Of a DNA stretch of 64,000 bases, positions 37,507-46,102 are shown piece by piece. The DNA is from Leuconostoc inhae (GTDB lineage Bacteria > Bacillota > Bacilli > Lactobacillales > Lactobacillaceae), in assembly GCF_019656015.1 (NCBI RefSeq), contig NZ_BPKW01000005.1:62001-126000 (forward strand). Reading direction: 5' to 3'. A program made the translations under genes and the position numbers. Numbering within the stretch: position 1 is the stretch's first letter; each line of letters opens with the position of its first letter. The notes below the pieces were generated by a model. The model did no database searches. It saw nothing but the letters and a program-made list of their open reading frames with translations, and was not told the origin of the DNA.

Positions 37507-38874
37507 ATCGCTAAAGTTAAAACACAATTTATTTGTTCGAACTGTGGCTTCACATCAGCACGTTATCTAGGCCGGTGTTCAAACTGTGGTGAATGGGGGA
37601 CATTTGTTGAAGAAAAAATTGCCCCTGAAGTTAATGATCGTAAGAGTCGTGTGAGCCTTGATGGCCGCACGGCAAAAGTTGAGAAAATTAACGAGATTAC
37701 TTCTGAAGAGACACCACGCGTGGCAACGAATCTGAAAGAACTTAATCGTGTTTTAGGTGGTGGCGTTGTTCCTGGATCCATGGTGTTAATTGGTGGTGAT
37801 CCTGGTATTGGAAAATCAACACTTTTGCTACAAGTTTCAGGGCAATTGGCACATGAGGGCCGTGTGTTGTATGTTACCGGTGAAGAATCAGCCACACAAG
37901 TCAAGTTGCGAGCTGACCGTTTAGGTGTCGGAAACGATGAATTTTACTTGTATCCAGAAACTGATATGACGGCCATTAAAAAACAGATTGATGAATTACA
38001 ACCCGATTTTGTCGTGATTGATTCCGTGCAAACGATGCAAGAACCAGATGTCACATCTGCCATTGGATCAGTATCACAAATTCGAGAAGTGACGGCAGAT
38101 CTCTTACAAATTGCCAAAACAAACAATATATCTATCTTCATTGTCGGCCATGTGACCAAAGATGGCGCGATTGCAGGACCTAAAATTTTGGAACACATGG
38201 TTGATACGGTACTTTATTTTGAGGGTGATAGTAATTATAAATATCGTATCTTGCGTGCGGTAAAAAATAGATTTGGCGCAACCAACGAATTGGGTATTTT
38301 TGAAATGCGCGATGGTGGTTTAATTGAAGTAGCGAATCCCTCTGAAATTTTCTTAGAAGAGCGGTTGGCTGGGGCAACTGGTTCGGCAATTGTTGTCGCA
38401 CTTGAAGGCTCACGACCGATTTTGGTGGAATTACAAGCTTTGGTGACACCAACCGTGTTTGGTAATGCACAACGAACGGCTTCAGGATTAGATCGTAATC
38501 GTGTCTCGTTGATTATGGCGGTACTGGAAAAGCGCGCGAATTTATTGTTACAAAATCAAGATGCCTATTTAAAAGCAGCGGGTGGCGTTAAATTAGATGA
38601 ACCAGCGATTGATTTAGCTATTGCGGTTGCCATAGCTAGTTCATATCATGATAAAGAATCACGTCCGAGTGATGTTTTTGTCGGTGAAATTGGTTTAACG
38701 GGCGAAGTACGTAGTGTTGCTGATATTGAAGGACGATTGAAGGAAGCGCGTAAACTCGGATTTAAGCGTGCTATTGTGCCTAAGAACAATTTAAATGGTA
38801 TTGAATTTCCGGAGGGGATACAAGTTGTTGGTGTGACAACGTTAAGTGAAGCTTTAAAATTGGCTTTGGATTAA
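37507..38874 (+). CDS. radA: DNA repair protein RadA, apparent AUC start
   Basis: 455-residue branch-migration ATPase. The N-terminal C4 zinc finger [21 protein letters not shown], Walker [11 protein letters not shown], the RadA-specific KNRFGATNE motif and the C-terminal Lon-like domain ([13 protein letters not shown]) are all present. The zinc finger lies upstream of the first ATG/GTG/TTG in frame (GTG 37651). The only position matching other RadA starts ([14 protein letters not shown]) is ATC 37507, seven bases after AGGAG (37495-37499); the frame is closed by TAA at 37489. Initiation at AUC, or a base error, must be assumed. Confidence 0.9.
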   Translation: MAKVKTQFICSNCGFTSARYLGRCSNCGEWGTFVEEKIAPEVNDRKSRVSLDGRTAKVEKINEITSEETPRVATNLKELNRVLGGGVVPGSMVLIGGDPGIGKSTLLLQVSGQLAHEGRVLYVTGEESATQVKLRADRLGVGNDEFYLYPETDMTAIKKQIDELQPDFVVIDSVQTMQEPDVTSAIGSVSQIREVTADLLQIAKTNNISIFIVGHVTKDGAIAGPKILEHMVDTVLYFEGDSNYKYRILRAVKNRFGATNELGIFEMRDGGLIEVANPSEIFLEERLAGATGSAIVVALEGSRPILVELQALVTPTVFGNAQRTASGLDRNRVSLIMAVLEKRANLLLQNQDAYLKAAGGVKLDEPAIDLAIAVAIASSYHDKESRPSDVFVGEIGLTGEVRSVADIEGRLKEARKLGFKRAIVPKNNLNGIEFPEGIQVVGVTTLSEALKLALD

Positions 38875-38893
38875 ATTAATAGGGGTGAAATTC

Positions 38894-39217
38894 ATGGGTG
38901 AAAGTGTTTGGACGTTGATTATGGGCTATTATTGGCTTTATCAATATGTTTTACGTGGCGTAGCGTATAGTAAGCGTTGGTGGCTTGGTTTACTTGCATC
39001 AGTGTTACTAGTTGCTTTAGATGTTGGGTTAGCTTGGTTAATTGGTTTAACACTTATAAACGATGATCTAGTGTTGTGGGGGAAGTTATTGCTAGTCGGA
39101 ATATTATTGGCTAGTATGGTAGGTATTACAATAATTTTATATCGTTGGTGGCGCTTATTATATCAATTAACGCAACAAAAAGATGAATCAGGTCGATTGG
39201 TTGCTAAGCCGGCTTAA
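38894..39217 (+). CDS. Small membrane protein of unknown function
   Basis: 107-residue protein with two or three hydrophobic helices (about residues 28-50 and 60-85) and a basic, tryptophan/arginine-rich ILYRWWRLLYQL segment before a polar tail. ATG 38894 follows AGGGG by eight bases; a GTG three codons earlier lies on the ribosome-binding site. Twenty bases after radA, so likely the third gene of dut-radA. I do not recognise the family. Confidence 0.6.
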   Translation: MGESVWTLIMGYYWLYQYVLRGVAYSKRWWLGLLASVLLVALDVGLAWLIGLTLINDDLVLWGKLLLVGILLASMVGITIILYRWWRLLYQLTQQKDESGRLVAKPA

Positions 39218-39260
39218 TCAGATCATCACACCATCCTTCAATTTCAGAAGATTAAGGTGA

Positions 39261-39467
39261 ACCATCTCAAACTGGCTGGCCGCAGATAAAGCCGACACCA
39301 TACAAAACCTATCACCAAAAGATATACTGGCCATGCAACATGATATGGTTGAATTGCGTGCGGATAACGATATCTTAAAAAATCACTTGACGGTAGTTTA
39401 TGATAAAATGAATGTATCCAGTGGAGTCGAAGCGATTGCATTAGCAGTGAGAAATCATATCATTTAA
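39261..39467 (+). pseudogene. Gene remnant (possible HTH or transposase tail)
   Basis: An open frame from 39261 to TAA 39465-39467 has no start codon until ATG 39333 and no ribosome-binding site. The end (DILKNHLTVVYDKMNV, then SSGVEAIALAVRNHII) resembles the last helices of a LuxR/NarL-type DNA-binding domain; the charged middle part would also fit an IS3 OrfA coiled coil. Probably the 3' remnant of a lost gene at the edge of the accessory insert. Identity is uncertain. Confidence 0.4.
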
Positions 39468-39543
39468 CTGGTATGCTGTGTAATTTATGAATTTAAGAAT
39501 TGTTATCATATATGTGTATTGCAACAAAAGCAATGATCAAACG

Positions 39544-39580
39544 AAAAAGCCAATTACCATATCAGGGAATTGGCTTTTTT
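39544..39580. terminator. Terminator of the exporter gene
   Basis: AAAAAGCCAATTACC / GGGAATTGGCTTTTTT hairpin with T runs both ways, 47 bases beyond the minus-strand exporter gene. Confidence 0.82.
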
Positions 39581-39626
39581 GCGCGATTCATGACGCAGTC
39601 AGTTTCTTATGTTGGTCTGTTGTAAG

Positions 39627-40865
39627 TTAACTCGGTTTGACGATGCCAGAATTGTTCTTTTGAAAAGCGACAATCACCAAATGAAGTGCGATTGCAACGA
39701 TTCCAATCATCAGGAGTTGTAGCCATAAGGTTTGTGTGCCGTTACCACCATATAAAATATTAAAATCAGATTGAATCGCGTAGAAACTAGGCGAGATGTA
39801 GCTCATTAGCTTAAAGAAATCTGGCAATATACGTTGTGGTATCATACCAGCGCCTGAAATAACCTGTATAAGCATAAATGGCATGTTAACCATGATACCA
39901 AGTTGTCCTAAAATTAAGGAAAAAATGAGGTTAACGTTTAATGCGCTAAATAATTCAATACTATGTGTTAACCATAGATGCCAATAGGTACTGGTATTAA
40001 AGTTCAACATGTATTTACCCAAGCCTACGATGATTAATGGTGCGAGAAGTGATAAGAGGCCAATTGTTATTTCAGTGTATAGATAGGCACGCCAGCGACC
40101 AATTAATGGTGCAAATGACTTATAACTTGTGACAATCAACATCGCAGCGATCATAGAACCAATGTAGAACGATAAGGTTAGAAAGAATGGCGCCATGCTG
40201 TGATGCATGCCTAAGGGAACAGGATTGATTTTAATAATATTGTCGTTATATGAGTTAGCAATCTTGCCATAAGTACTGTTAATCTGATTAACAGTCTCAG
40301 CTTTTGTTGCGTTTGCTTGTTTTAATATTTTTTCTTGTTGTTCAGGATTAGCTGTAACAGCTTCTGTGACTTCTTTTTGTAGTTGATTGAGTTCAGCTGC
40401 AGTTAAAATACCTTGACCCTGCTTTAACAAAACACTTTTTTGAATTTGACTACCCAGTGCTTTTGAGGCAGTTTCCATAGTTGTTGTCACAGTTGTTGGA
40501 TTAGAGTAGTTAATATAAAATTTGAGACTAGCGGTACTATTGTGCGTGACATCTTTAATGTTATTGTTGAAATGTTCAGGCACATTAATAATGAGATAAA
40601 TTTTGCGATCTTTTAATTGCGCCTTTGCTTCACTTAGCGTTAAATTTGTTTTGATATGTTTGAATGGTAACTTATCCTTCATTTGAGTTGTCAATGGACG
40701 ACTATCAGAATCTTGATTAACAATAGCAACGGGAAGTTGATCCACTTTACTGGGAATTGCTTGATAGCCAGAAAAGTAAACACCCACCATGAGTAGACCA
40801 TAAAACAATATAATAATCAAAGATCCGATGACACCTTTGCTTTGTAAAAATTTTTTAAAAGACAT
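39627..40865 (-). CDS. YhgE/Pip-like ABC-2 type membrane protein
   Basis: 412-residue protein with one N-terminal helix (about 15-35), a long extracytoplasmic domain with coiled-coil character (about 120-215), and five to six C-terminal helices. This is the topology of YhgE/Pip (phage infection protein) and DUF3533 ABC-2 permeases; VDQLPVAIVNQDSDSRP is the typical post-TM motif. ATG 40865 follows AAAAGGAGAAATAGC; an in-frame extension of 24 codons would run through the palindromic operator. Divergent from a tetR gene that probably represses it. Likely efflux of toxic or lipophilic compounds; substrate unknown. Confidence 0.78.
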   Translation of the reverse strand: MSFKKFLQSKGVIGSLIIILFYGLLMVGVYFSGYQAIPSKVDQLPVAIVNQDSDSRPLTTQMKDKLPFKHIKTNLTLSEAKAQLKDRKIYLIINVPEHFNNNIKDVTHNSTASLKFYINYSNPTTVTTTMETASKALGSQIQKSVLLKQGQGILTAAELNQLQKEVTEAVTANPEQQEKILKQANATKAETVNQINSTYGKIANSYNDNIIKINPVPLGMHHSMAPFFLTLSFYIGSMIAAMLIVTSYKSFAPLIGRWRAYLYTEITIGLLSLLAPLIIVGLGKYMLNFNTSTYWHLWLTHSIELFSALNVNLIFSLILGQLGIMVNMPFMLIQVISGAGMIPQRILPDFFKLMSYISPSFYAIQSDFNILYGGNGTQTLWLQLLMIGIVAIALHLVIVAFQKNNSGIVKPS

Positions 40866-40904
40866 GCTATTTCTCCTTTTATTTTTCTGACAAAAGCTTA
40901 ACAC

Positions 40905-40946
40905 TTTTAATAAATGCATGCAAGTACTTGCATGCATTTATTAAAA
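40905..40946. promoter_or_regulatory. 42-base perfect palindrome, probable TetR operator
   Basis: Perfect inverted repeat centred at 40925/40926 with core GCATGCAAGTACTTGCATGC, continuing outward (one unpaired base) to AACA/TGTT. It lies between the divergent exporter and tetR genes, where a TetR-family dimer or pair of dimers would control both. Confidence 0.82.
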
Positions 40947-41008
40947 TGTTGAAGAGCAACTGTTATTGGTAAAATATTATGTTAATATAACTACAAAGAG
41001 GTGTTGCT

Positions 41009-41596
41009 ATGTCTAAAGAAATTGACGATAAGAACTATGAATTGATTTTAAATGCCTTTGTGTCCTTACTCATTCAGGTGGGGTATCAGGCGACAACAAT
41101 TAATAAAATAGCTGAGGCTGCTCATGTTAATCCGAGCACAGTCTTTAGAAAATTCAAAGATAAAGAAGGCCTTTTAGATGTTGTGATTGATAGGCACTTG
41201 CAAGATTTATCAACAATATTCGATGATTTTTCAGTCACGGGAAATATCGAAAATGACTTGGTAACGATGTCTAAAATATATCAAGAATTTCAATTGAGAC
41301 ACCAAGAAATCGTCGTGGTGGGTTTTCAGGAATCATTCAAAAGACCGGACATTGCGAAAGCTGTTGAAGATATACCAATTCAATTTAAAAAAATTTTATT
41401 GGCCTACTTCGATGAGATGAAGCGTCAACAAAAAATAGCAGCTACAATTGATACGGAAGCTGCTACGATGAATTTTGTCTGGTTAAATTTTGGCTACTTT
41501 ATATCCGGCATTCGGTTTAGCAATCCTAAACTTTTAGTGACACCAAATGAATTTTATAATAAACAAATTCGCTTTTTTGCTAAGAGTTTGCAGTGA
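41009..41596 (+). CDS. TetR/AcrR family repressor
   Basis: 195-residue regulator. The N-terminal TetR helix-turn-helix is clear (ILNAFVSLLIQVGYQATTINKIAEAAHVNPSTVFRKFKDKEGLLDVVI, residues 12-60 approximately); the rest is a helical ligand domain. ATG 41009 follows AAAGAGGTG. Divergent to the YhgE/Pip-like exporter across the palindrome, the standard arrangement for local drug-responsive repression. Effector unknown. Confidence 0.9.
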   Translation: MSKEIDDKNYELILNAFVSLLIQVGYQATTINKIAEAAHVNPSTVFRKFKDKEGLLDVVIDRHLQDLSTIFDDFSVTGNIENDLVTMSKIYQEFQLRHQEIVVVGFQESFKRPDIAKAVEDIPIQFKKILLAYFDEMKRQQKIAATIDTEAATMNFVWLNFGYFISGIRFSNPKLLVTPNEFYNKQIRFFAKSLQ

Positions 41597-41688
41597 TATT
41601 AAAATGGTTACGTGTTAAGAGCAGCTTGCCTATTGAAATATCATACGATAATCTCAATAGTTAAAAAGTAAATATTTTCACAAAGTTA

Positions 41689-41718
41689 TTGACAAACGTA
41701 GATCATTCATGATTTAAT
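41689..41718 (+). promoter_or_regulatory. Promoter of the tiny-peptide pair
   Basis: TTGACA (41689-41694), 18-base spacer, TTTAAT (41713-41718); the spacer contains the palindrome ATCATTCATGAT (41702-41713). Confidence 0.55.
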
Positions 41719-41761
41719 TATATTTAAGAAGCATATTAAATATAATTTCAAGGGGAAGTAC

Positions 41762-41908
41762 ATGAATAAAGGAATGACAGTATTAGCTAGCGTAGCAGTT
41801 GTAACTGGGATTATGACACCAACAGTTGCTAAGTTTTATGGTTGGATTGTCATTTATCAGCGGACGATCAATAATAGAAATGTGCCAAACTATTATAAAA
41901 CTAATTGA
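41762..41908 (+). CDS. Small hydrophobic peptide, 48 residues
   Basis: Strong ribosome-binding site AAGGGGAAG seven bases before ATG. Begins MNKGMTVLASVAVVTG, a basic start followed by one hydrophobic helix to about residue 22, then an aromatic/basic tail (IVIYQRTINNRNVPNYYK). Could be a membrane-inserted or exported peptide, for example bacteriocin-like or regulatory. No family recognised. Paired with the 54-residue gene 16 bases downstream. Confidence 0.55.
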   Translation: MNKGMTVLASVAVVTGIMTPTVAKFYGWIVIYQRTINNRNVPNYYKTN

Positions 41909-41924
41909 TTGAGGTGATGATTTT

Positions 41925-42089
41925 ATGAAAAAAGAATTGTTGCAAGTTCTTATACCGATTTTCGTGTTAATGTATCCACTCCGTTTATTATTCGACAAAC
42001 TACCAAAATTAATGTGGTTGTGGACCATTTTGTATTTTGTAATTGGAATAACTAGTGTTATTTTGATTAAAAAAATACAGAGGAAATGA
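41925..42089 (+). CDS. Small membrane protein, 54 residues
   Basis: GAGGTGAT ribosome-binding site, then a basic N-terminus (MKKELLQ), two hydrophobic helices (about 8-24 and 31-48) and a KKIQRK tail. Size and topology are like small bacteriocin-immunity proteins, but no sequence family is recognised. Co-transcribed with the preceding 48-residue gene. Confidence 0.52.
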   Translation: MKKELLQVLIPIFVLMYPLRLLFDKLPKLMWLWTILYFVIGITSVILIKKIQRK

Positions 42090-42289
42090 TTGATTGTTTA
42101 GGGCATTAACCAATGAAAATGTTATTTATAAGTATGGCAGAAAGCGCTTGAAGTCAGTTGAGGGCTTTTTATAATAAAAAAATTCGCTTTTTTGCAAAAA
42201 TTTGGTGTTTATATTGCATATAAATGGCACAGTTTCAATCAATTATAAAGTAGTTTGTGAATTAGAGATCACTAGTTATGTCTAAAGTG

Positions 42290-42330
42290 CAACAAAAAAG
42301 TAGTCCATAATGTAAACTACTTTTTTGTTG
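42290..42330. terminator. Bidirectional terminator
   Basis: CAACAAAAAAGTAG / CTACTTTTTTGTTG perfect 14-bp stem; ends the minus-strand ABC operon and, from the other side, the tiny-peptide transcript. Confidence 0.82.
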
Positions 42331-42351
42331 ATCATTATGTTGACCTATATA

Positions 42352-43470
42352 TTACAGTGTTTTTCTTCTATAACTCAATCCAGTACCGAGGGCGATCAAT
42401 CCTAGCGACCAAACAACTAAAATAATAGTTAGTTTTTCAGTACTGACATCGCCATTATTTGTAAATAAATTTGTAATGTCAGATTTGCCAATGATGATAC
42501 GGTTTAAGTCTAGATAATTCAAAGGGAACCAATTAGCTATAATACCCTTTGAAAAAATACTCGTATTTTGTGAAGCAATTAAAATACCAATTATTATGCC
42601 AATTTGTGTCAACGACTGCTTCACAAAGTGAACAACAATTAGCTGGAAAAATAAAATAATTATCATCAATAGTAGGGATAACAGAATGATATTACTTAAA
42701 TAAGTGTAGCTACTTTGAGCGATAATGGTTTGTCCATTAGCTGTAGAGATCAACAGTTGATCTAAACTACCAAACTTATTTTTGATTATCAAAAAAATAA
42801 GTATAGGTGTAAAACTCACAATGGCTATAACCATGAAAGAAGTTAATGCAACTATCGACTTAGCTAGTATTTTTTTCCATTTTGTTAAAGGTAATTGATT
42901 AATCAATTTACGCCCAGGTTCACCGTTTTCAGGAATATATAGATTTATAATTATCAAAGAAAATGCGACTAACCAGACTATTGTGGAAATATTTTCCCAC
43001 AAAACGTACACTAAATATGCTACTGCTGACATGTGCTTATTTGGAACAGTAGCTCGTTTTTTATGATTGACTGCCCATGAAAGTCGGTCTATCTTCATTT
43101 GGATTGTAACTGGTTGTTCACCTTGTAATTGGCCACTTTCTGTAGCCGTCTGTACCGATTGCCAATATGTTAATGCTTTTTTCTCATAGTTTTGATTGTT
43201 CTTCAACGCAGTCACAACACGCTCAGCATCATTATTTATTTTTTCCATAGTTTTCATTGTTTTATGCGCTTTTGGAATATTCTTTAAAGAATCATAACTT
43301 TGCTGAGCAGTCATTTTCTCAAGCCTGTATTCATATAGTAATTGCCCTTTATCACTACTAGGCAAGCTGAAATAAGGTAATGTGGTTAAAATGATTAATC
43401 CACATAATATTAACCATATAAGCTTAGATCGTATTATTCGTTTGTACTCAAATATGATTTGCGTTTTCAT
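42352..43470 (-). CDS. ABC-2 type transporter permease
   Basis: 372-residue membrane protein with an N-terminal helix (about 17-35), an extracytoplasmic helical region (to about 155), and five further helices, typical of ABC-2 exporter permeases with a large first loop. The start overlaps the ATPase stop region by 23 bases. Forms an exporter with the ATPase at 43448-44134. Strongly AT-rich compared with neighbouring housekeeping genes, suggesting acquisition. Substrate unknown. Confidence 0.75.
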   Translation of the reverse strand: MKTQIIFEYKRIIRSKLIWLILCGLIILTTLPYFSLPSSDKGQLLYEYRLEKMTAQQSYDSLKNIPKAHKTMKTMEKINNDAERVVTALKNNQNYEKKALTYWQSVQTATESGQLQGEQPVTIQMKIDRLSWAVNHKKRATVPNKHMSAVAYLVYVLWENISTIVWLVAFSLIIINLYIPENGEPGRKLINQLPLTKWKKILAKSIVALTSFMVIAIVSFTPILIFLIIKNKFGSLDQLLISTANGQTIIAQSSYTYLSNIILLSLLLMIIILFFQLIVVHFVKQSLTQIGIIIGILIASQNTSIFSKGIIANWFPLNYLDLNRIIIGKSDITNLFTNNGDVSTEKLTIILVVWSLGLIALGTGLSYRRKTL

Positions 43471-44134
43471 TCAAATCCCCATAGATATTCTCATAATCTG
43501 CTTTGACTTTTATAATATTGTTTGTATTTGGAAGGCTATTAACAACGATCCCACCTTTTAAATACCAAAACTCATCAACAAACTGGCTTAAATTATCAAG
43601 TAAATGTGAACTTACAATAACAATTTTATTTTTCTGTTTTAAATCGAGCATGACATTCGAAATAATAGACATATTTACTTGATCTAATCCGTTTATAGGT
43701 TCATCAAATAACATAACTTCAGCATCAACAATCAAGTAAACACCAATCATTACCATTTGGCGCATTCCTAGTGAAAGGCTAGCTATTTTTTTGTTTGTGT
43801 AATTTGATATTTTTAATAAATTAATGACTGAATCGCTCGATACTTTAGATTTCCAGCTTTGAGCGATATATTTAAACATTTCATTGACAGTTAACATCGG
43901 GAATAGTGCGTCTTGATTTTCCATAAAAAAAACCGTCTCGTTATTTGACAGAACGATTTGGCCAGAAGTAATTAAAATGTCTTTGTTTATTCCTCTCATT
44001 AATGTGGTTTTACCTGTTCCATTAGGCGCCACCAGCCCAACGATATGACCACTTTCTAATGTCATTGATAGATCATTGATTATTGGATATTTAGTATCAT
44101 AGGATAATACTAAATTTTCTAGAGATAAGCTCAT
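43448..44134 (-). CDS. ABC transporter ATP-binding protein
   Basis: 228-residue CcmA-type ATPase: Walker A APNGTGKTTL, signature SLGMRQMVMIGVYL (a relaxed LSGGQ, reading LSLGM), Walker B VMLFDEPINGLDQ, H-loop SSHLL. ATG 44134 lies two bases after the stop of a 27-residue frame and has no ribosome-binding site of its own, so translation must be coupled to that frame. Energises the ABC-2 permease. Could be an immunity or export pump for a small peptide. Confidence 0.85.
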   Translation of the reverse strand: MSLSLENLVLSYDTKYPIINDLSMTLESGHIVGLVAPNGTGKTTLMRGINKDILITSGQIVLSNNETVFFMENQDALFPMLTVNEMFKYIAQSWKSKVSSDSVINLLKISNYTNKKIASLSLGMRQMVMIGVYLIVDAEVMLFDEPINGLDQVNMSIISNVMLDLKQKNKIVIVSSHLLDNLSQFVDEFWYLKGGIVVNSLPNTNNIIKVKADYENIYGDLNENANHI

Positions 44135-44136
44135 AG

Positions 44137-44220
44137 TTAATATACCGTGTAAATATATGTTGTTAAGGTTGCGTATTCTGTTGCAGCTATTGAGAGTGAA
44201 ACAATTTTTGTAATTCTCAT
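44137..44220 (-). CDS. Tiny peptide gene, 27 residues, first in the ABC exporter operon
   Basis: The frame begins MRITKIVSLSIAATEYATL and ends TYIYTVY. ATG 44220 has an excellent site (AAAGGAGATTTT) and the stop is two bases before the ATPase start. The promoter is at 44262-44290. The peptide is short and amphipathic-hydrophobic; it may be the exported product, a small subunit, or simply a translational activator for the ATPase gene. No family recognised. Confidence 0.55.
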   Translation of the reverse strand: MRITKIVSLSIAATEYATLTTYIYTVY

Positions 44221-44261
44221 AAAATCTCCTTTTTGTAAACCGATTTTTAGTTTCTGAGGTT

Positions 44262-44290
44262 ACTTTACAATAAAATAATTAAAAAGTAAA
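44262..44290 (-). promoter_or_regulatory. Promoter of the tiny peptide/ABC exporter operon
   Basis: On the minus strand TTTACT (44290-44285), 17-base spacer, TAAAGT (44267-44262), about 40 bases before the 27-codon frame. Confidence 0.6.
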
Positions 44291-44354
44291 TAGTAAAATG
44301 CTGATATAATTATAAAATCATTAGAAATAAAATGGTTGACAAGATCGCAATGAT

Positions 44355-44384
44355 TTGAAATGAACAGTCATAATAATGTACAAT
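44355..44384 (+). promoter_or_regulatory. gltX promoter
   Basis: TTGAAA (44355-44360), 18-base spacer, TACAAT (44379-44384). A small hairpin GCGG-TAAAA-CCGC follows at 44402-44414. Confidence 0.6.
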
Positions 44385-44421
44385 AGAATAGACAAATAAC
44401 TGCGGTAAAACCGCGTAATTA

Positions 44422-44466
44422 GGAGGAAACGTGCTTAATTTTGATTGAGTAGGCACGTCACACAAC
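44422..44466 (+). promoter_or_regulatory. Split ribosome-binding site with stem-loop before gltX
   Basis: GGAGG at 44422-44426 lies 40 bases from ATG 44467. ACGTGC (44429-44434) pairs with GCACGT (44453-44458), with more weak pairing inside. Looping it out leaves 10 bases, an ideal spacing. No other Shine-Dalgarno is present near the start. Confidence 0.68.
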
Positions 44467-45963
44467 ATGACTGAAGAAATTCGTGTCCGTTATGCACCAT
44501 CACCAACGGGCCATTTACATATTGGTAATGCGCGTACAGCAATCTTTAACTGGCTTTTTGCGCGCCATTATAACGGCAAATTCATTATCCGTATTGAAGA
44601 TACCGATACAGCGCGTAACATTGCTGACGGTGAAAAATCACAACTAGATAATCTAGCTTGGCTTGGCTTAGATTGGGATGAATCACCAGCAAACCCTGGT
44701 GAATATGGTCCATATCGTCAGTCAGAACGTAATGAACAAGGCATATACCAACCATTTATTGACGAATTATTGGCTAAGGGGTTGGCTTACAAGTCATATA
44801 AAACAACAGAAACAATCGCCGCTGAGCGCGAAGCGCAACAAGCAGCAAAGCAAGCACCGCACTATGTTTATGAGTATGAAGGCTTAACTAACGACCAACG
44901 CGAAGCCAAGTATGCTGAGTTTGAAGCGCAAGGTTTGAAGCCAGTTGTTCGTTTCCGTGTGCCTGAAGAAAAAGTTTATGCCTGGGATGATATTGTTAAA
45001 GGGCATATTGAAATTGGTGCTAAAGAAGTGGGCGGTGATTGGGTTATTCAAAAAGCAGATGGCATGCCAACCTATAACTTTGCAGTTGTTATCGATGACC
45101 ATTTGATGAAAATCTCTCATGTACTACGTGGTGATGATCATGTATCAAACACACCAAAGCAAATCATGATCTTTGAGGCACTAGGGTGGCATGTGCCAAA
45201 GTTTGGTCACATGGCGTTAATTATTAATGGTGAAACAGGTAAAAAGTTATCAAAACGTGATGAAAATCTCTTGCAATTCGTAGAGCAATATCATGAATTA
45301 GGTTATCAACCACAAGCCATGGTGAACTTTATTGGTTTGCTTGGTTGGTCACCAAAGGGTGAAGATGAAATTTTCTCACTTGAAGCGTTCAAAGACATGT
45401 TTGACGAAAAGCGTCTATCAAAGGCTAATGCTAAATTTGATCAAAAGAAGTTGGAATGGATTAACAACCAATGGATGCGTCGTGATTTAGACCATGTCAT
45501 GCCACAATTGATTCAAGAATTAGTCAACGCTGATTTAGTTTCCGCGGCTGATGCAGAAACTAAAAAAGAGTGGCTTGCTGAAGTCATCAAGGTAGCTGGT
45601 GTGGAAGGTATTTCTTATACACGTGAAGTTGTTGAATTGGTGCGTCAACCATTCTTTGAATTAGGAGATATGACTGATGAGATGGTTGATTACTTAACGT
45701 CAGACGATGGACGCAAAGTGTTTTCTGCTTGGGAGTCAGCTTATACAGCGTTGCCAGAATCAGCAACTGCAGAAGATTATATGACTACCATTCGTTCGAT
45801 TCAAAACACACTTGAAATCAAGGGTCGTAATTTATGGAACCCAATTCGTATTGCGACAACGCATCAAATTCAAGGACCTAACTTGCCAGAAATGTTAGTT
45901 GTTATGAATAAGCAAACAATTTTAAGCACAATGGCTGCTGTTAAAGCAATGTATTTGAATTAA
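44467..45963 (+). CDS. gltX: Glutamyl-tRNA synthetase
   Basis: 498-residue class I synthetase charging tRNA-Glu (and, as is usual where GatCAB is used, possibly tRNA-Gln). HIGH motif in APSPTGHLHIGNART, KMSKS equivalent in GKKLSKRDEN, and Glu-specific region IRIEDTDTARN. The start is fixed by homology (MTEEIRVRYAPSPTG) although the Shine-Dalgarno is 40 bases away. In many lactobacilli gltX lies near radA; here 5 kb of accessory genes separate them. Confidence 0.97.
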   Translation: MTEEIRVRYAPSPTGHLHIGNARTAIFNWLFARHYNGKFIIRIEDTDTARNIADGEKSQLDNLAWLGLDWDESPANPGEYGPYRQSERNEQGIYQPFIDELLAKGLAYKSYKTTETIAAEREAQQAAKQAPHYVYEYEGLTNDQREAKYAEFEAQGLKPVVRFRVPEEKVYAWDDIVKGHIEIGAKEVGGDWVIQKADGMPTYNFAVVIDDHLMKISHVLRGDDHVSNTPKQIMIFEALGWHVPKFGHMALIINGETGKKLSKRDENLLQFVEQYHELGYQPQAMVNFIGLLGWSPKGEDEIFSLEAFKDMFDEKRLSKANAKFDQKKLEWINNQWMRRDLDHVMPQLIQELVNADLVSAADAETKKEWLAEVIKVAGVEGISYTREVVELVRQPFFELGDMTDEMVDYLTSDDGRKVFSAWESAYTALPESATAEDYMTTIRSIQNTLEIKGRNLWNPIRIATTHQIQGPNLPEMLVVMNKQTILSTMAAVKAMYLN

Positions 45964-45977
45964 TTAGTAACACTGTG

Positions 45978-46018
45978 AAGTGCTATCTCATGAATTTAAA
46001 TGAGATGGTGCTTTTTAT
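45978..46018 (+). terminator. gltX terminator
   Basis: AAGTGCTATCTCAT / ATGAGATGGTGCTT stem with T5, 15 bases after the gene. Confidence 0.82.
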
Positions 46019-46102
46019 GTTAAGCAAAGTTCACGACACGGTTGATAGTTTGCAATATAATAAAGCTATAAACCTAAAAGTAACGTAGAAAGCGTGATAA
46101 AA

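Noticed and set aside
40866-40937. 24-codon N-terminal extension of the exporter gene (MHASTCMHLL...)
   Set aside because: It is read from the palindromic operator; ATG 40865 has a proper AGGAG site.
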